A stretch of 6,126 bases of DNA from Gammaproteobacteria bacterium (lineage in GTDB: Bacteria > Pseudomonadota > Gammaproteobacteria > Pseudomonadales > Porticoccaceae). The translations under genes were made by a program, and so were the position numbers. The stretch lies in the NCBI GenBank assembly GCA_003646355.1, contig QNFO01000082.1, positions 1-6,126 of the forward strand. Reading direction: 5' to 3'. Shown in pieces: positions 1 through 6,126 of the stretch. Position 1 is the stretch's first letter, and each line of letters opens with the position of its first letter. The notes under the pieces are model-generated. The model was not told the DNA's origin. It saw only the letters and a list, made by a program, of their open reading frames with translations, and did no database searches.

Positions 1-350
1 ATGCTTTGGCGGTAATGGCTGAAGCATACTACTTGCTCGACCTCCACGATCTCGCTGCAGTGGCTGCGGACACTCTGGCAATGAACTATCCACGCCACCC
101 CTCTCTCAACGAGCAAGGTGAGTTTCAATACCAGGCAGCAGACGCCATTGATGAAGACGCCTGGTTAAGCTGGCTTACCTTCGGCTACTACGTACAGGAA
201 AACCCGCCCTTTTTTGATAGTAGGGCCCTCTACAACGATCCCCAGGCAGCAAGTCATGAGGCGGAAGACTTGGCAGTACCACCTAACGACACTGCGCCTC
301 CCGAAGAGCAATCCCTGTTCAACAAGATGACTTTTGGTATTTTCGAGTAA
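1..350 (+). CDS. bamD: Outer membrane protein assembly factor BamD, C-terminal part (5' end outside window)
   Basis: This is the last 115 residues of a BamD (formerly ComL) family lipoprotein. BamD is a periplasm-facing, TPR-containing subunit of the BAM complex that inserts beta-barrel proteins into the outer membrane. The reading frame is already open at base 3 and has no start in the window, so the TTG at 6 is not the real start. The lipobox and the first TPRs lie upstream, outside the window. Recognition rests on the final TPR-like helix pair, AEAYYLLDLHDLAA followed by LAMNYPRHPSL, which resembles the end of gammaproteobacterial BamD proteins. After it comes a tail rich in acidic residues and proline, with two similar short motifs, WLSWLTFG and LFNKMTFGIFE, the second at the very C-terminus. 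The gene ends with TAA at 348-350 and faces nadE. BamD next to pilS-pilR is also the arrangement known from Pseudomonas. Confidence 0.82.
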   Translation, partial: ALAVMAEAYYLLDLHDLAAVAADTLAMNYPRHPSLNEQGEFQYQAADAIDEDAWLSWLTFGYYVQENPPFFDSRALYNDPQAASHEAEDLAVPPNDTAPPEEQSLFNKMTFGIFE

Positions 351-385
351 ACAAACTAAACAACGGAAATAATCGGCACTCGACT

Positions 386-430
386 AGCGCTAAACGCGGC
401 GCTGCACGAATAGCTGTCTACGTTAGCGCT
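386..430. repeat. Inverted repeat in the bamD/nadE convergent spacer, possible weak bidirectional terminator
   Basis: The left arm AGCGCTAAACG (386-396) pairs with the right arm CGTTAGCGCT (421-430), giving a 10-bp stem with one bulged A and a 24-nt loop that is itself GC-rich. It sits between two genes that converge, where a shared terminator would be expected. Neither strand has a U-tract directly after the stem, so it is not a classical intrinsic terminator. The rest of the 351-473 spacer shows no gene and no other clear signal. Confidence 0.35.
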
Positions 431-473
431 CTGCAGGGTTCCTCGACACAAACAACCCCAGTAAATTTAGTCC

Positions 474-2102
474 CTATTCCCCCGAACGCCAGCCATTGGT
501 AATCGGATAACGGCGGTCACGACCAAAGCCCCGCTCGGTAATACGCAAGCCTATCGGTGCTTGCTGACGCTTATATTCATTAATATCCACCATGCGCAGA
601 ATGCGGTGCACATCCTCTTCATCAAAACCTCGGGCGATAATATCCAGCGCCGCCATATCTTCTTCAATATACAGATGCAAAATTTGGTCAAGTATTTCGT
701 AGGGCGGCAGGGTATCTTCGTCGATCTGATCCGGCGCTAGTTCTGCAGATGGCGGGCGAATAATTACCGACTCAGGGATCACCTCTGAGAGAGTATTGCG
801 ATAGCGGCACAAATCAAACACCAGCACTTTTTTCACATCTTTAAGCACATCAAGACCACCAGCCATATCGCCGTAGAGAGTCGCGTAACCCACCGACATT
901 TCACTTTTATTGCCCGTGGTTAATACCAGCGAACCCTTTTTATTGGAGATAGACATCAACAGCACGCCCCGCGAGCGAGCCTGCATATTCTCTTCCGTTT
1001 TATCCGCAGCCATGCCGGCAAACTCATCGGCGAGGGCTTCACTAAAGGCATTGTAAATAGGCTCAATGCTGATTACTTTATACGTCACGCCAAGAATATC
1101 GGCCTCCGCCTGGGCATCATCGAGACTGAGCTGAGAGGTGTAGCGAAAGGGCATCATCACGGCTTCGACACGATCCGCACCCAGGGCATCGACAGCAATA
1201 GCCAGGGTCAGTGCCGAATCAATTCCCCCGGACAAACCTAGCACCACGCCTTTAAAGCCGTTTTTATTGACGTAATCCTTCACGCCTAGCACCAGTGCCT
1301 GATAAACAGTGGCCAGGTCTTCGGGGGTCGGCACGATAGTTTGTGGCGCGACGGCTACCCGCCCATCGTCCAGTGTCAGGTCGACCGTAAATACACCTTC
1401 TTCAAACATCGGCGCCTGATAACAGAGCTCACCCCCGGCATCGACCACCATCGAGCCACCGCAGAAAACCAGCTCGTCCTGGCCGCCAATCTGGTTAACA
1501 TAAACAATGGGGATATTGCTCTCGCGAGCCCGCTGGGCAACCGTCGCCACGCGTTCGGTCTGCTTGCCGACATGAAAGGGCGAGGCGTTAATATTAAAGA
1601 TGACTTCGGCACCCGCCTCGCGGGCTTGCTCCAGAGGTTCACTCGACCAGATATCTTCGCAGACACTCAAACCCACTCGAGCACCACAAATGTCGATCAC
1701 ACAGGGCGCATCACCCGCCTCAAAGTAGCGCTTTTCATCAAATACCTGATAGTTGGGCAGGCAGTTTTTTGCATATTGGCCGATGAGTTTACGGTCTTGT
1801 ATGACGCCAGCCATATTGTAGAGCTGACCGTTTTCTCGCCAGGGATAGCCAATAACAGCGACTATGCCATCACAGGCCGCAGAGACTTCAGCTAGCGCTT
1901 TTTCGATGCGAATCTGAATACTGGGCCGCAACAACAGATCTTCTGGCGGATACCCGCAGAGCACCAGCTCGGGGAAAATGACAATATCGGCGCCTAACTC
2001 ATCCCGTGCACTAATTAGCGTATCGATAACCAGTCGTGTATTCCCGGGAATATCGCCAACCAGAGGGTTTATTTGCGCCAAAGCAACTTTCAGTGATGTC
2101 AT
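474..2102 (-). CDS. nadE: Glutamine-dependent NAD+ synthetase (two-domain NadE)
   Basis: This enzyme performs the last step of NAD+ biosynthesis in the cytoplasm. It adenylates deamido-NAD+ with ATP and amidates it with ammonia channelled from glutamine. The 542 residues fit the usual length of the glutamine-using form. Residues 1 to about 250 are a nitrilase-fold glutaminase with the Glu-Lys-Cys triad visible: E45 in FPEL, K112 in YAKNCLPNY and C148 in SVCEDIW. From about 265 onward is the synthetase domain, with the ATP-binding P-loop SGGIDS at 291-296, then SISNKKG, TTGNKSEMSVGYATLYGDMAGG-type residues around 394-416, and a C-terminal KRQQAPIGLR segment. The ATG at 2100-2102 is chosen because MTSLKVALAQINPLVGD aligns with the normal start of the nitrilase domain. 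The Shine-Dalgarno is weak. It stops with TAG at 474-476. It is divergent from pilS and looks monocistronic in this window. All key residues are present, so it should be active. Confidence 0.96.
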   Translation of the reverse strand: MTSLKVALAQINPLVGDIPGNTRLVIDTLISARDELGADIVIFPELVLCGYPPEDLLLRPSIQIRIEKALAEVSAACDGIVAVIGYPWRENGQLYNMAGVIQDRKLIGQYAKNCLPNYQVFDEKRYFEAGDAPCVIDICGARVGLSVCEDIWSSEPLEQAREAGAEVIFNINASPFHVGKQTERVATVAQRARESNIPIVYVNQIGGQDELVFCGGSMVVDAGGELCYQAPMFEEGVFTVDLTLDDGRVAVAPQTIVPTPEDLATVYQALVLGVKDYVNKNGFKGVVLGLSGGIDSALTLAIAVDALGADRVEAVMMPFRYTSQLSLDDAQAEADILGVTYKVISIEPIYNAFSEALADEFAGMAADKTEENMQARSRGVLLMSISNKKGSLVLTTGNKSEMSVGYATLYGDMAGGLDVLKDVKKVLVFDLCRYRNTLSEVIPESVIIRPPSAELAPDQIDEDTLPPYEILDQILHLYIEEDMAALDIIARGFDEEDVHRILRMVDINEYKRQQAPIGLRITERGFGRDRRYPITNGWRSGE

Positions 2103-2180
2103 ACTACTGACGTGTCCATAAATGATTAAGCCCGCTATTTTCAGCTAAAATTCAGCCAATAGCAAAATCCAGGTAGCGCA
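2103..2180. promoter_or_regulatory. Divergent nadE / pilS intergenic region with imperfect palindrome
   Basis: These 78 bp separate the nadE and pilS start codons and must carry the promoters for both unless transcription enters from further away. The region is AT-rich. A TAAAAT at 2146-2151 could serve as a -10 box for pilS, but the sequence 17 bp upstream (TGATTA) is a poor -35. No convincing promoter pair was found on the nadE side. ATTTTCAGCTAAAAT (2137-2151) is a near-palindrome with 5-bp arms, and TTCAGC occurs twice in direct orientation (2140-2145 and 2151-2156). AGGT at 2171-2174, six bases before the pilS ATG, is a plausible ribosome binding site. Promoter placement is inference. 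Confidence 0.4.
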
Positions 2181-3254
2181 ATGCAAACAGGCAAGCCTAG
2201 CGTCGATCCCGGCCACCTCGCCCAGGGTGCGGCGAAGGTCTACATCTATTACCGTTTCGCACTATCGCTAGTGCTGCTGGTCATCTTCTATTCCGGCACT
2301 GCAAGCCAGGTTTTTGGTACACACAACCCCCAGCTCTACCTCTTCACATCCATCAGCTATACGGTATTAGCCACACTGACTTTGGCTTACCTGTTAATTT
2401 GGCAGAAAAACACAAGTAGCAGCCTGCTGCTCTTTACACATTTTTTCCTCGATTTGGTCGCCCTGACCTTGCTTATACACAGTAGTGGCGGCCCCAGTAG
2501 TGGCCTCGGCCTGCTAATGCTAATCACGGTGGCCGCTAGCTCACTGGTTTTCAGCACTCAACCGGCCTTGTTGACTGCCGCTCTGGCCAGCATCCTTTTA
2601 CTCACTGAAGAGCTGTTTTCAGCCTATGTCCTGGACGATAGTAGTCGAGCGATATTCCCTGCAGGTTTGCTCGGCTTTGTACTCTTCCTGACGGCAGTAT
2701 TGTTCAGGATGCTTAACGAACGCTTGCGCCGCAGCGAACAAATTGCCCTGCGCGAGTCTGACCAGGCCGCTCACCTGCAAGATCTCAACGAGATGATTAT
2801 TCAACGCATGCTGACCGGCATCGTGGTCGTCAACGCTGCCGGAAAAATTGAGCTTATCAACAACGCAGCTATTGAGATGCTTGGCGCAGAGAAAAATGAC
2901 ATTGCCCTGGGTAGCGGCACTAGCCTGCGAGCAACCCCCGCACTACAAAAAGGCTATGAGGCCTGGTTAAGCCAGCCCTGGCAAAAGTTACCTGCGTTTA
3001 AAGTCAGTAAAAGCAGCACTGAAATTCAGGCGAAGTTTGCCAACCTGCAGCGCAGTGAAAACAAAAGTACGATTATTTTTCTCGAGGACACTCGCACCGC
3101 TGCGCAAAATGCCCAGCGCCTCAAACTGGCCTCCCTGGGACGGCTTACTGGCAGTATTGCCCACGAAATCCGCAACCCTCTCGGTGCCATTAGCCACGCA
3201 GCTCAGTTATTGGCAGGAGCAGGACGAGAAAAGCTCAAGCAAACGTCTCAGTGA
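2181..3254 (+). CDS. pilS: PilS N-terminal piece: six-helix membrane domain, PAS and H-box
   Basis: This 357-residue frame starts at ATG 2181 behind an AGGT at good spacing. It has about six hydrophobic segments near residues 22-42, 52-74, 81-100, 109-127, 129-150 and 158-176, the polytopic sensor layout known for PilS. A charged, probably coiled-coil linker follows at about 177-205, then a PAS-like domain from about 203 (NEMIIQRMLTGIVVVNAAG) to 302. The dimerization and phosphotransfer helix begins at about 311 with LASLGRLTGSIAHEIRNPLG, where H328 is the expected phosphorylation site. After HAAQLLA (339-345) the family resemblance ends and about twelve unrelated residues lead to TGA. As written, the product would sit in the inner membrane with a phosphorylatable histidine but no ATP-binding domain. 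It could not autophosphorylate; a dominant-negative or dimer-trapping effect is speculation. Confidence 0.85.
   Translation: MQTGKPSVDPGHLAQGAAKVYIYYRFALSLVLLVIFYSGTASQVFGTHNPQLYLFTSISYTVLATLTLAYLLIWQKNTSSSLLLFTHFFLDLVALTLLIHSSGGPSSGLGLLMLITVAASSLVFSTQPALLTAALASILLLTEELFSAYVLDDSSRAIFPAGLLGFVLFLTAVLFRMLNERLRRSEQIALRESDQAAHLQDLNEMIIQRMLTGIVVVNAAGKIELINNAAIEMLGAEKNDIALGSGTSLRATPALQKGYEAWLSQPWQKLPAFKVSKSSTEIQAKFANLQRSENKSTIIFLEDTRTAAQNAQRLKLASLGRLTGSIAHEIRNPLGAISHAAQLLAGAGREKLKQTSQ
3213..3254 (+). other. Frameshift zone inside pilS
   Basis: Family resemblance in the first frame ends at QLLA (codon GCA, 3213-3215). In the second frame, KRLSEIIIKHTQRLNQVIENV, which resembles the helix after the H-box in PilS proteins, is readable from about 3241. 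The change therefore lies in roughly 3213-3241, and at the latest at the TGA (3252-3254). Local features that could promote slippage or miscalling are an exact 6-bp tandem repeat, GCAGGA twice (3213-3224), and an A4 run (3229-3232). Removing one G at 3216-3217 would give QLLA-EQDEKSSSKRL. Removing one A from the A4 run would give QLLAGAGRE-SSSKRL. Both are continuous. The first gives an acidic stretch that I recall as more typical of PilS. Confidence 0.75.
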
Positions 3255-3819
3255 AATCATCATTAAGCACACCCAGCGGCTTAACCAGGTGATAGAAAAT
3301 GTCAGCCAGCTCTCTCGACGCAAAGCACCCGATGCACAAAGCCTGCACCTCGAGCGTTGGTTAAACAGCTTTATTGAGGACTACAAAAATAGCTGCCCCG
3401 ATAAATGTACTATTGAAGTCGAAGTCGACAACTCTGCAACAATTATCGTCTTCGATACCAGCCAGCTTCACCAGGTCTTAACCAACCTGATTGAAAACGC
3501 TCACCGCCACAGCCTTGATTACTGCTCTCAGGCCTGGGCCAAATGCGTCTGTCATATCGACCCCCGCACTCAACGACCCTGCCTCGACCTCTATGATCGC
3601 GGCGAAGGCATTAGTGCTGATTTGGCCGGACAAGTTTTCGAACCCTTCTACACCACGTCCCACACCGGCTCAGGTCTTGGGCTTTATCTGGCTCGCGAGC
3701 TTTGCGAAATCAACTTTGCCACCTTGGATTACCGGGTGGCAGAAAACAATAAATCCGGATTTTTCAGAATAGGCTTCGCTCACCCCGAGCAAGCGCAACA
3801 GAGATTACACAATGACTAA
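3217..3819 (+). CDS. pilS: PilS C-terminal piece: second dimerization helix and HATPase domain (no start of its own)
   Basis: This frame supplies the catalytic half of the kinase in about 200 residues. In the rebuilt protein it has the second DHp helix KRLSEIIIKHTQRLNQVIENV and SQLSRRK. The HATPase_c domain follows with the N-box NLIENAHRHS (N near 439), the D-box DRGEGIS (D near 472), the F-box FEPFYTT, and the glycine-rich GSGLGL near 496-501. From 3217 to the stop there is no ATG in frame; the only alternative start is a GTG at 3289 without a clear ribosome binding site. The ATG at 3037 is in this frame but lies within the proper coding region of the first piece, where this frame makes no recognisable protein. 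The piece is therefore not an independent gene. It ends with TAA at 3817-3819, overlapping the pilR start. Confidence 0.8.
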   Translation, partial: EQDEKSSSKRLSEIIIKHTQRLNQVIENVSQLSRRKAPDAQSLHLERWLNSFIEDYKNSCPDKCTIEVEVDNSATIIVFDTSQLHQVLTNLIENAHRHSLDYCSQAWAKCVCHIDPRTQRPCLDLYDRGEGISADLAGQVFEPFYTTSHTGSGLGLYLARELCEINFATLDYRVAENNKSGFFRIGFAHPEQAQQRLHND

Positions 3820-5212
3820 AAAAAGAGCCTTAATTGTTGACGACGAAGCGGACATTCGCGAATTGCTGGCAATGACCTTGAACCAAATGGCTCTTGAGGT
3901 TGATGAAGCGGAAACGCTTAGTGAAGCAATAGAGGCTTTGAATACAGAGTCTTATGCCTTTTGCCTGACCGACATGAATTTGCCCGACGGCAGTGGCATG
4001 GACTTAATAAGCCTTATCCAAAATAAATACCCCAACATGCCCGTCGCCATGATCACCGCCTACGGCAATACTGAAATAGCCGTTGAAGCTCTAAAACTGG
4101 GGGCCTTCGACTTTGTCACCAAACCCCTCGAGTTACCCCGCCTGCGCAATATGGTCAAAGCGGCACTGGCTCTGTCCTCGCAAAAACCCCTTAAATTAAG
4201 TAAAAGTGCCGGTAAATTAACTGGCAACTCTGCGGTAATGGACAAGCTACGCCAGCAGATCTCCCGCGTGGCCCGCAGCCAGGCACCCGTTTTTATCCAT
4301 GGTGAGTCGGGTAGCGGCAAGGAAATTGTCGCCCGCAATATTCACTACAGTGGCCCCAAAGCCGAGGGGCCATTCATCCCCGTGAACTGTGGAGCCATCC
4401 CTTCGGAGCTAATGGAAAGCGAATTTTTCGGCCATATCAAGGGCAGCTTTACCGGCGCCCATCAGGACAAAAAAGGCCTGTTTCAAAGCGCTGACGGTGG
4501 CACTCTGTTTCTCGATGAAGTCGCCGACCTCCCCCTCGCCATGCAGGTCAAATTACTGCGCGGCATTCAGGAAAAAGCCGTGCGCCCTCTCGGCTCAGAA
4601 CATGAAATACCCGTCGACATCAGAATCCTTAGCGCCTCCCATAAAGACCTTGATGGCGAAATCGCCAAGGGCAACTTTCGCGAAGATCTTTACTATCGTA
4701 TTAATGTTATTGAACTGGAGGTAGCGCCACTGCGCGACAGGCGTGAGGACATCCCCCTGCTGGCTGACTTATTCCTGACAAAATTTGCCGCCGAGTTCGA
4801 CTCGCAGCCTGTGCAATTATCGCCTGAGGCACTAGACGCCCTGCAGCACTACCCTTTCCCGGGTAATGTTCGCGAGCTTGAAAATACCCTGGAAAGAGCC
4901 TTCACGCTTTGTGATGGCGAAATTATCGAAACTGCCGACCTGCATTTAAAAGCCCGCAAAGCGAGTGTCATTGCGAATGGCGAACCGAACACACACCCCA
5001 GCCAGCCCGACCAACAGCCCGCCAATGACAATAAGCAAAGTGAACACGACCTTAAGGGCCAATCAATTGACGACTATATGGCTCTTATTGAAAAGGGCAT
5101 TCTCAAAAAAGCCCTGGAAGAATCCCGCTGGAACAAAACGGCCACCGCCGAAAAACTCGGCATCACCTTTCGCCAACTGCGTTATAAACTGAAGAAATTA
5201 AATATTGATTAA
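3812..5212 (+). CDS. pilR: Type IV pilus response regulator PilR, NtrC-family sigma-54 activator
   Basis: PilR receives phosphate from PilS, binds upstream of sigma-54 promoters such as that of pilA, and uses ATP to open the polymerase complex. The 466 residues show three parts. The receiver domain (about 4-120) has phospho-acceptor D54 in CLTDMNLPDG, T82 and K104. The AAA+ domain (about 135-370) has Walker A GESGSGKE at 164-171, the sigma-54 contact loop GSFTGA at 211-216, Walker B TLFLDE at 231-236, arginine-finger region FREDLYYR at 289-296, and FPGNVRELENTLERA at 349-363. A Fis-type helix-turn-helix (about 430-466) includes ATAEKLGITFRQLRYKLKKL. GSFTGA in place of the common GAFTGA is, as I recall, normal for PilR. 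Residues 385-415 form a polar linker rich in Gln, Asn and Pro. The ATG overlaps the pilS end by 8 bp, implying translational coupling. The gene looks intact. Confidence 0.95.
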   Translation: MTKKRALIVDDEADIRELLAMTLNQMALEVDEAETLSEAIEALNTESYAFCLTDMNLPDGSGMDLISLIQNKYPNMPVAMITAYGNTEIAVEALKLGAFDFVTKPLELPRLRNMVKAALALSSQKPLKLSKSAGKLTGNSAVMDKLRQQISRVARSQAPVFIHGESGSGKEIVARNIHYSGPKAEGPFIPVNCGAIPSELMESEFFGHIKGSFTGAHQDKKGLFQSADGGTLFLDEVADLPLAMQVKLLRGIQEKAVRPLGSEHEIPVDIRILSASHKDLDGEIAKGNFREDLYYRINVIELEVAPLRDRREDIPLLADLFLTKFAAEFDSQPVQLSPEALDALQHYPFPGNVRELENTLERAFTLCDGEIIETADLHLKARKASVIANGEPNTHPSQPDQQPANDNKQSEHDLKGQSIDDYMALIEKGILKKALEESRWNKTATAEKLGITFRQLRYKLKKLNID

Positions 5213-5250
5213 CACGGGTGGCCCCGTAATCAGGAATTACGTGTGCAATT
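5213..5250. terminator. Convergent pilR/ispH spacer with two short overlapping hairpins
   Basis: The 38-bp spacer contains ACGGG-TGGC-CCCGT (5214-5227, 5-bp stem, 4-nt loop) and CGTAAT-CAGGA-ATTACG (5225-5241, 6-bp stem, 5-nt loop). They share three bases, so only one can form fully at a time. On the plus strand the second hairpin is followed a few bases later by AATTTT, a short U-tract. No U-run follows on the minus strand. It may act as a weak terminator shared by the two converging genes. Confidence 0.35.
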
Positions 5251-6126
5251 TTAGCGCAGCTCTTTCGGCACCGAGAAACGAATATCCTCAACTTTCCCCG
5301 AGAGCTCTTTAACGCCCTCCCGGTCACTCCCCGCCAGGGCATCGACCAACTCCTGCACCAGAGTTTCCGGTGCCGAGGCACCCGCACTCACACCCACGAC
5401 AGAACCTGCCTCAAACCACTCACTTTTAATATCAGCACTGCTATCCACTAAATAAGCGTTGGCACCACAACGCTCGGCCAGCTCGCGCAGACGATTTGAA
5501 TTTGAGCTATTTGCCGAGCCGACGACTAACAGCACATCGCATTCCAATGCCAGTTGTTTAATAGCATCTTGACGGTTTTGTGTGGCGTAGCAAATGTCGT
5601 CTTTACGCGGGCCTTCAATGGCAGGAAAGCGCTCACGTAAAGCATCAATCACCAGAGCAGTATCGTCCACCGACAAGGTAGTCTGGGTGACAAAGGCGAG
5701 ATTATCGGGTCGATGAATGGGCAATATTGCCACGTCATCAACGTTTTCCACCAGATAAATATCGCCACCATTGGCATCGTCATACTGACCCATGGTGCCT
5801 TCCACTTCCGGGTGACCGTAGTGGCCAATCAACACACACTCTCGACCATCGCGGCTAAACCTTTCTACTTCAAGGTGGACTTTTGTCACCAGTGGACAGG
5901 TGGCATCGAAGACCTTTAGGCCGCGCTGCTCGGCTTCGGCACAGACCTCTTTCGAAACACCGTGGGCACTGAAAATAACGATGGAACCGCGGGGAATATC
6001 TTTTAGCTCATCAACGAAAATCGCGCCGCGCTCACGCAACTGTTCGACAACAAATTTATTGTGCACCACCTCATGACGCACATGAATCGGCGCGCCGAAA
6101 AGGTCGAGAGCACGATTGACGATATC
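5251..6126 (-). CDS. ispH: 4-hydroxy-3-methylbut-2-enyl diphosphate reductase IspH (LytB), N-terminus outside window
   Basis: IspH is the iron-sulfur enzyme ending the MEP isoprenoid pathway. It reduces HMBPP to IPP and DMAPP in the cytoplasm. The frame is open to the window edge: the bases beyond 6081 read [15 protein letters not shown] and join directly to [10 protein letters not shown]. The GTG at 6079-6081 is therefore an internal valine and about 19 residues are missing, including the first cluster cysteine. In E. coli numbering the visible residues include H41 (VVHN), H74 (SAHGVS), C96 ([11 protein letters not shown]), H124 and E126 ([10 protein letters not shown]), the TQTTLS threonine, the third cysteine in [10 protein letters not shown], the NSSNSNRL diphosphate-binding loop, and SAGASAPE. 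The protein ends at VPKELR with TAA at 5251-5253, several residues shorter than the E. coli C-terminus. It converges on pilR. In relatives ispH closes an operon with ileS, lspA and fkpB, which would lie to the right. Confidence 0.95.
   Translation of the reverse strand, partial: DIVNRALDLFGAPIHVRHEVVHNKFVVEQLRERGAIFVDELKDIPRGSIVIFSAHGVSKEVCAEAEQRGLKVFDATCPLVTKVHLEVERFSRDGRECVLIGHYGHPEVEGTMGQYDDANGGDIYLVENVDDVAILPIHRPDNLAFVTQTTLSVDDTALVIDALRERFPAIEGPRKDDICYATQNRQDAIKQLALECDVLLVVGSANSSNSNRLRELAERCGANAYLVDSSADIKSEWFEAGSVVGVSAGASAPETLVQELVDALAGSDREGVKELSGKVEDIRFSVPKELR

Larger units (their letters stand above)
2181..3819 (+). pseudogene. pilS: pilS, sensor histidine kinase of the type IV pilus system, interrupted by one frameshift
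   Basis: Read as a whole, this locus encodes a PilS-type membrane sensor kinase. In Pseudomonas, PilS autophosphorylates on a histidine and passes the phosphate to PilR to control sigma-54-dependent pilin transcription. The two halves lie in different frames and are complementary pieces of one kinase. The first carries the membrane domain, PAS domain and H-box. The second carries the second dimerization helix and the full ATPase domain. One +1 shift (loss of one base, or gain of two) in 3213-3254 restores a continuous product of about 545 residues, close to the usual PilS size. Both halves keep intact signature motifs and neither has other stops, so the break is either recent or an error in the sequence. 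If real, the cell would lack a working PilS while pilR stays intact. Confidence 0.8.

Noticed and set aside
1341..1895. 184-residue open frame on the + strand inside nadE
   Set aside because: It lies antisense to a nadE coding region with all catalytic motifs intact, and its translation shows no recognisable domain.
3037..3216. ATG at 3037 as the start of a separate 260-residue protein
   Set aside because: Up to about 3216 this frame overlaps the recognisable PAS-to-H-box coding region of PilS in another frame. Kinase homology begins only after the frameshift zone.
4442..4459. GSFTGA instead of GAFTGA in PilR as a possible loss of sigma-54 contact
   Set aside because: To my knowledge serine at this position is normal in the PilR subfamily, so it is not a defect.
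5713..5919. 68-residue + strand open frame inside ispH
   Set aside because: It is antisense to well-conserved ispH coding sequence, with no domain and no clear ribosome binding site.
6079..6081. GTG as the start of ispH
   Set aside because: The frame continues to the window edge with the typical IspH sequence [15 protein letters not shown], so this GTG is an internal valine and the gene is cut by the window.
1..6126. Mobile element, CRISPR, toxin-antitoxin or defence system
   Set aside because: No transposase, terminal repeats, spaced repeats or small gene pairs were seen. The spacers of 123, 78 and 38 bp are too short to hide one.

Overview
The window looks like ordinary chromosome from a gammaproteobacterium. 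It has the Pseudomonas-type type IV pilus regulator pair pilS-pilR, a BamD-family outer-membrane assembly gene, a long two-domain NAD+ synthetase and a non-mevalonate isoprenoid gene, ispH. The protein sequences and moderate GC suggest a marine or free-living lineage of the Pseudomonadales/Cellvibrionales sort, but that placement is inference from memory of these families, not from a search.

Layout, left to right: the 3' end of bamD (+, cut by the window edge); a 123-bp convergent spacer with an inverted repeat; nadE (-); a 78-bp divergent spacer holding the promoters of nadE and the pilus regulators; pilS (+), broken by a frameshift; pilR (+), overlapping the end of pilS by 8 bp; a 38-bp convergent spacer; and ispH (-), running off the right edge. 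Coding density is very high. I see no tRNA, rRNA, insertion sequence, CRISPR array, phage gene or other accessory element.

PilS is a membrane sensor histidine kinase and PilR its sigma-54-dependent response regulator. Together they control pilin transcription in related bacteria. The other genes are housekeeping: BamD builds outer-membrane beta-barrels, NadE makes NAD+ from deamido-NAD+, and IspH makes IPP and DMAPP.

The one real anomaly is in pilS. The frame carrying the membrane domain, PAS domain and phospho-accepting histidine ends at 3252-3254. The rest of the kinase, including the whole ATP-binding domain, continues in the +1-shifted frame to 3819. The switch lies within about 40 bp (3213-3254). 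It could be a base-calling or assembly error, a real inactivating mutation or, less likely, recoding. I found no convincing undescribed system here.
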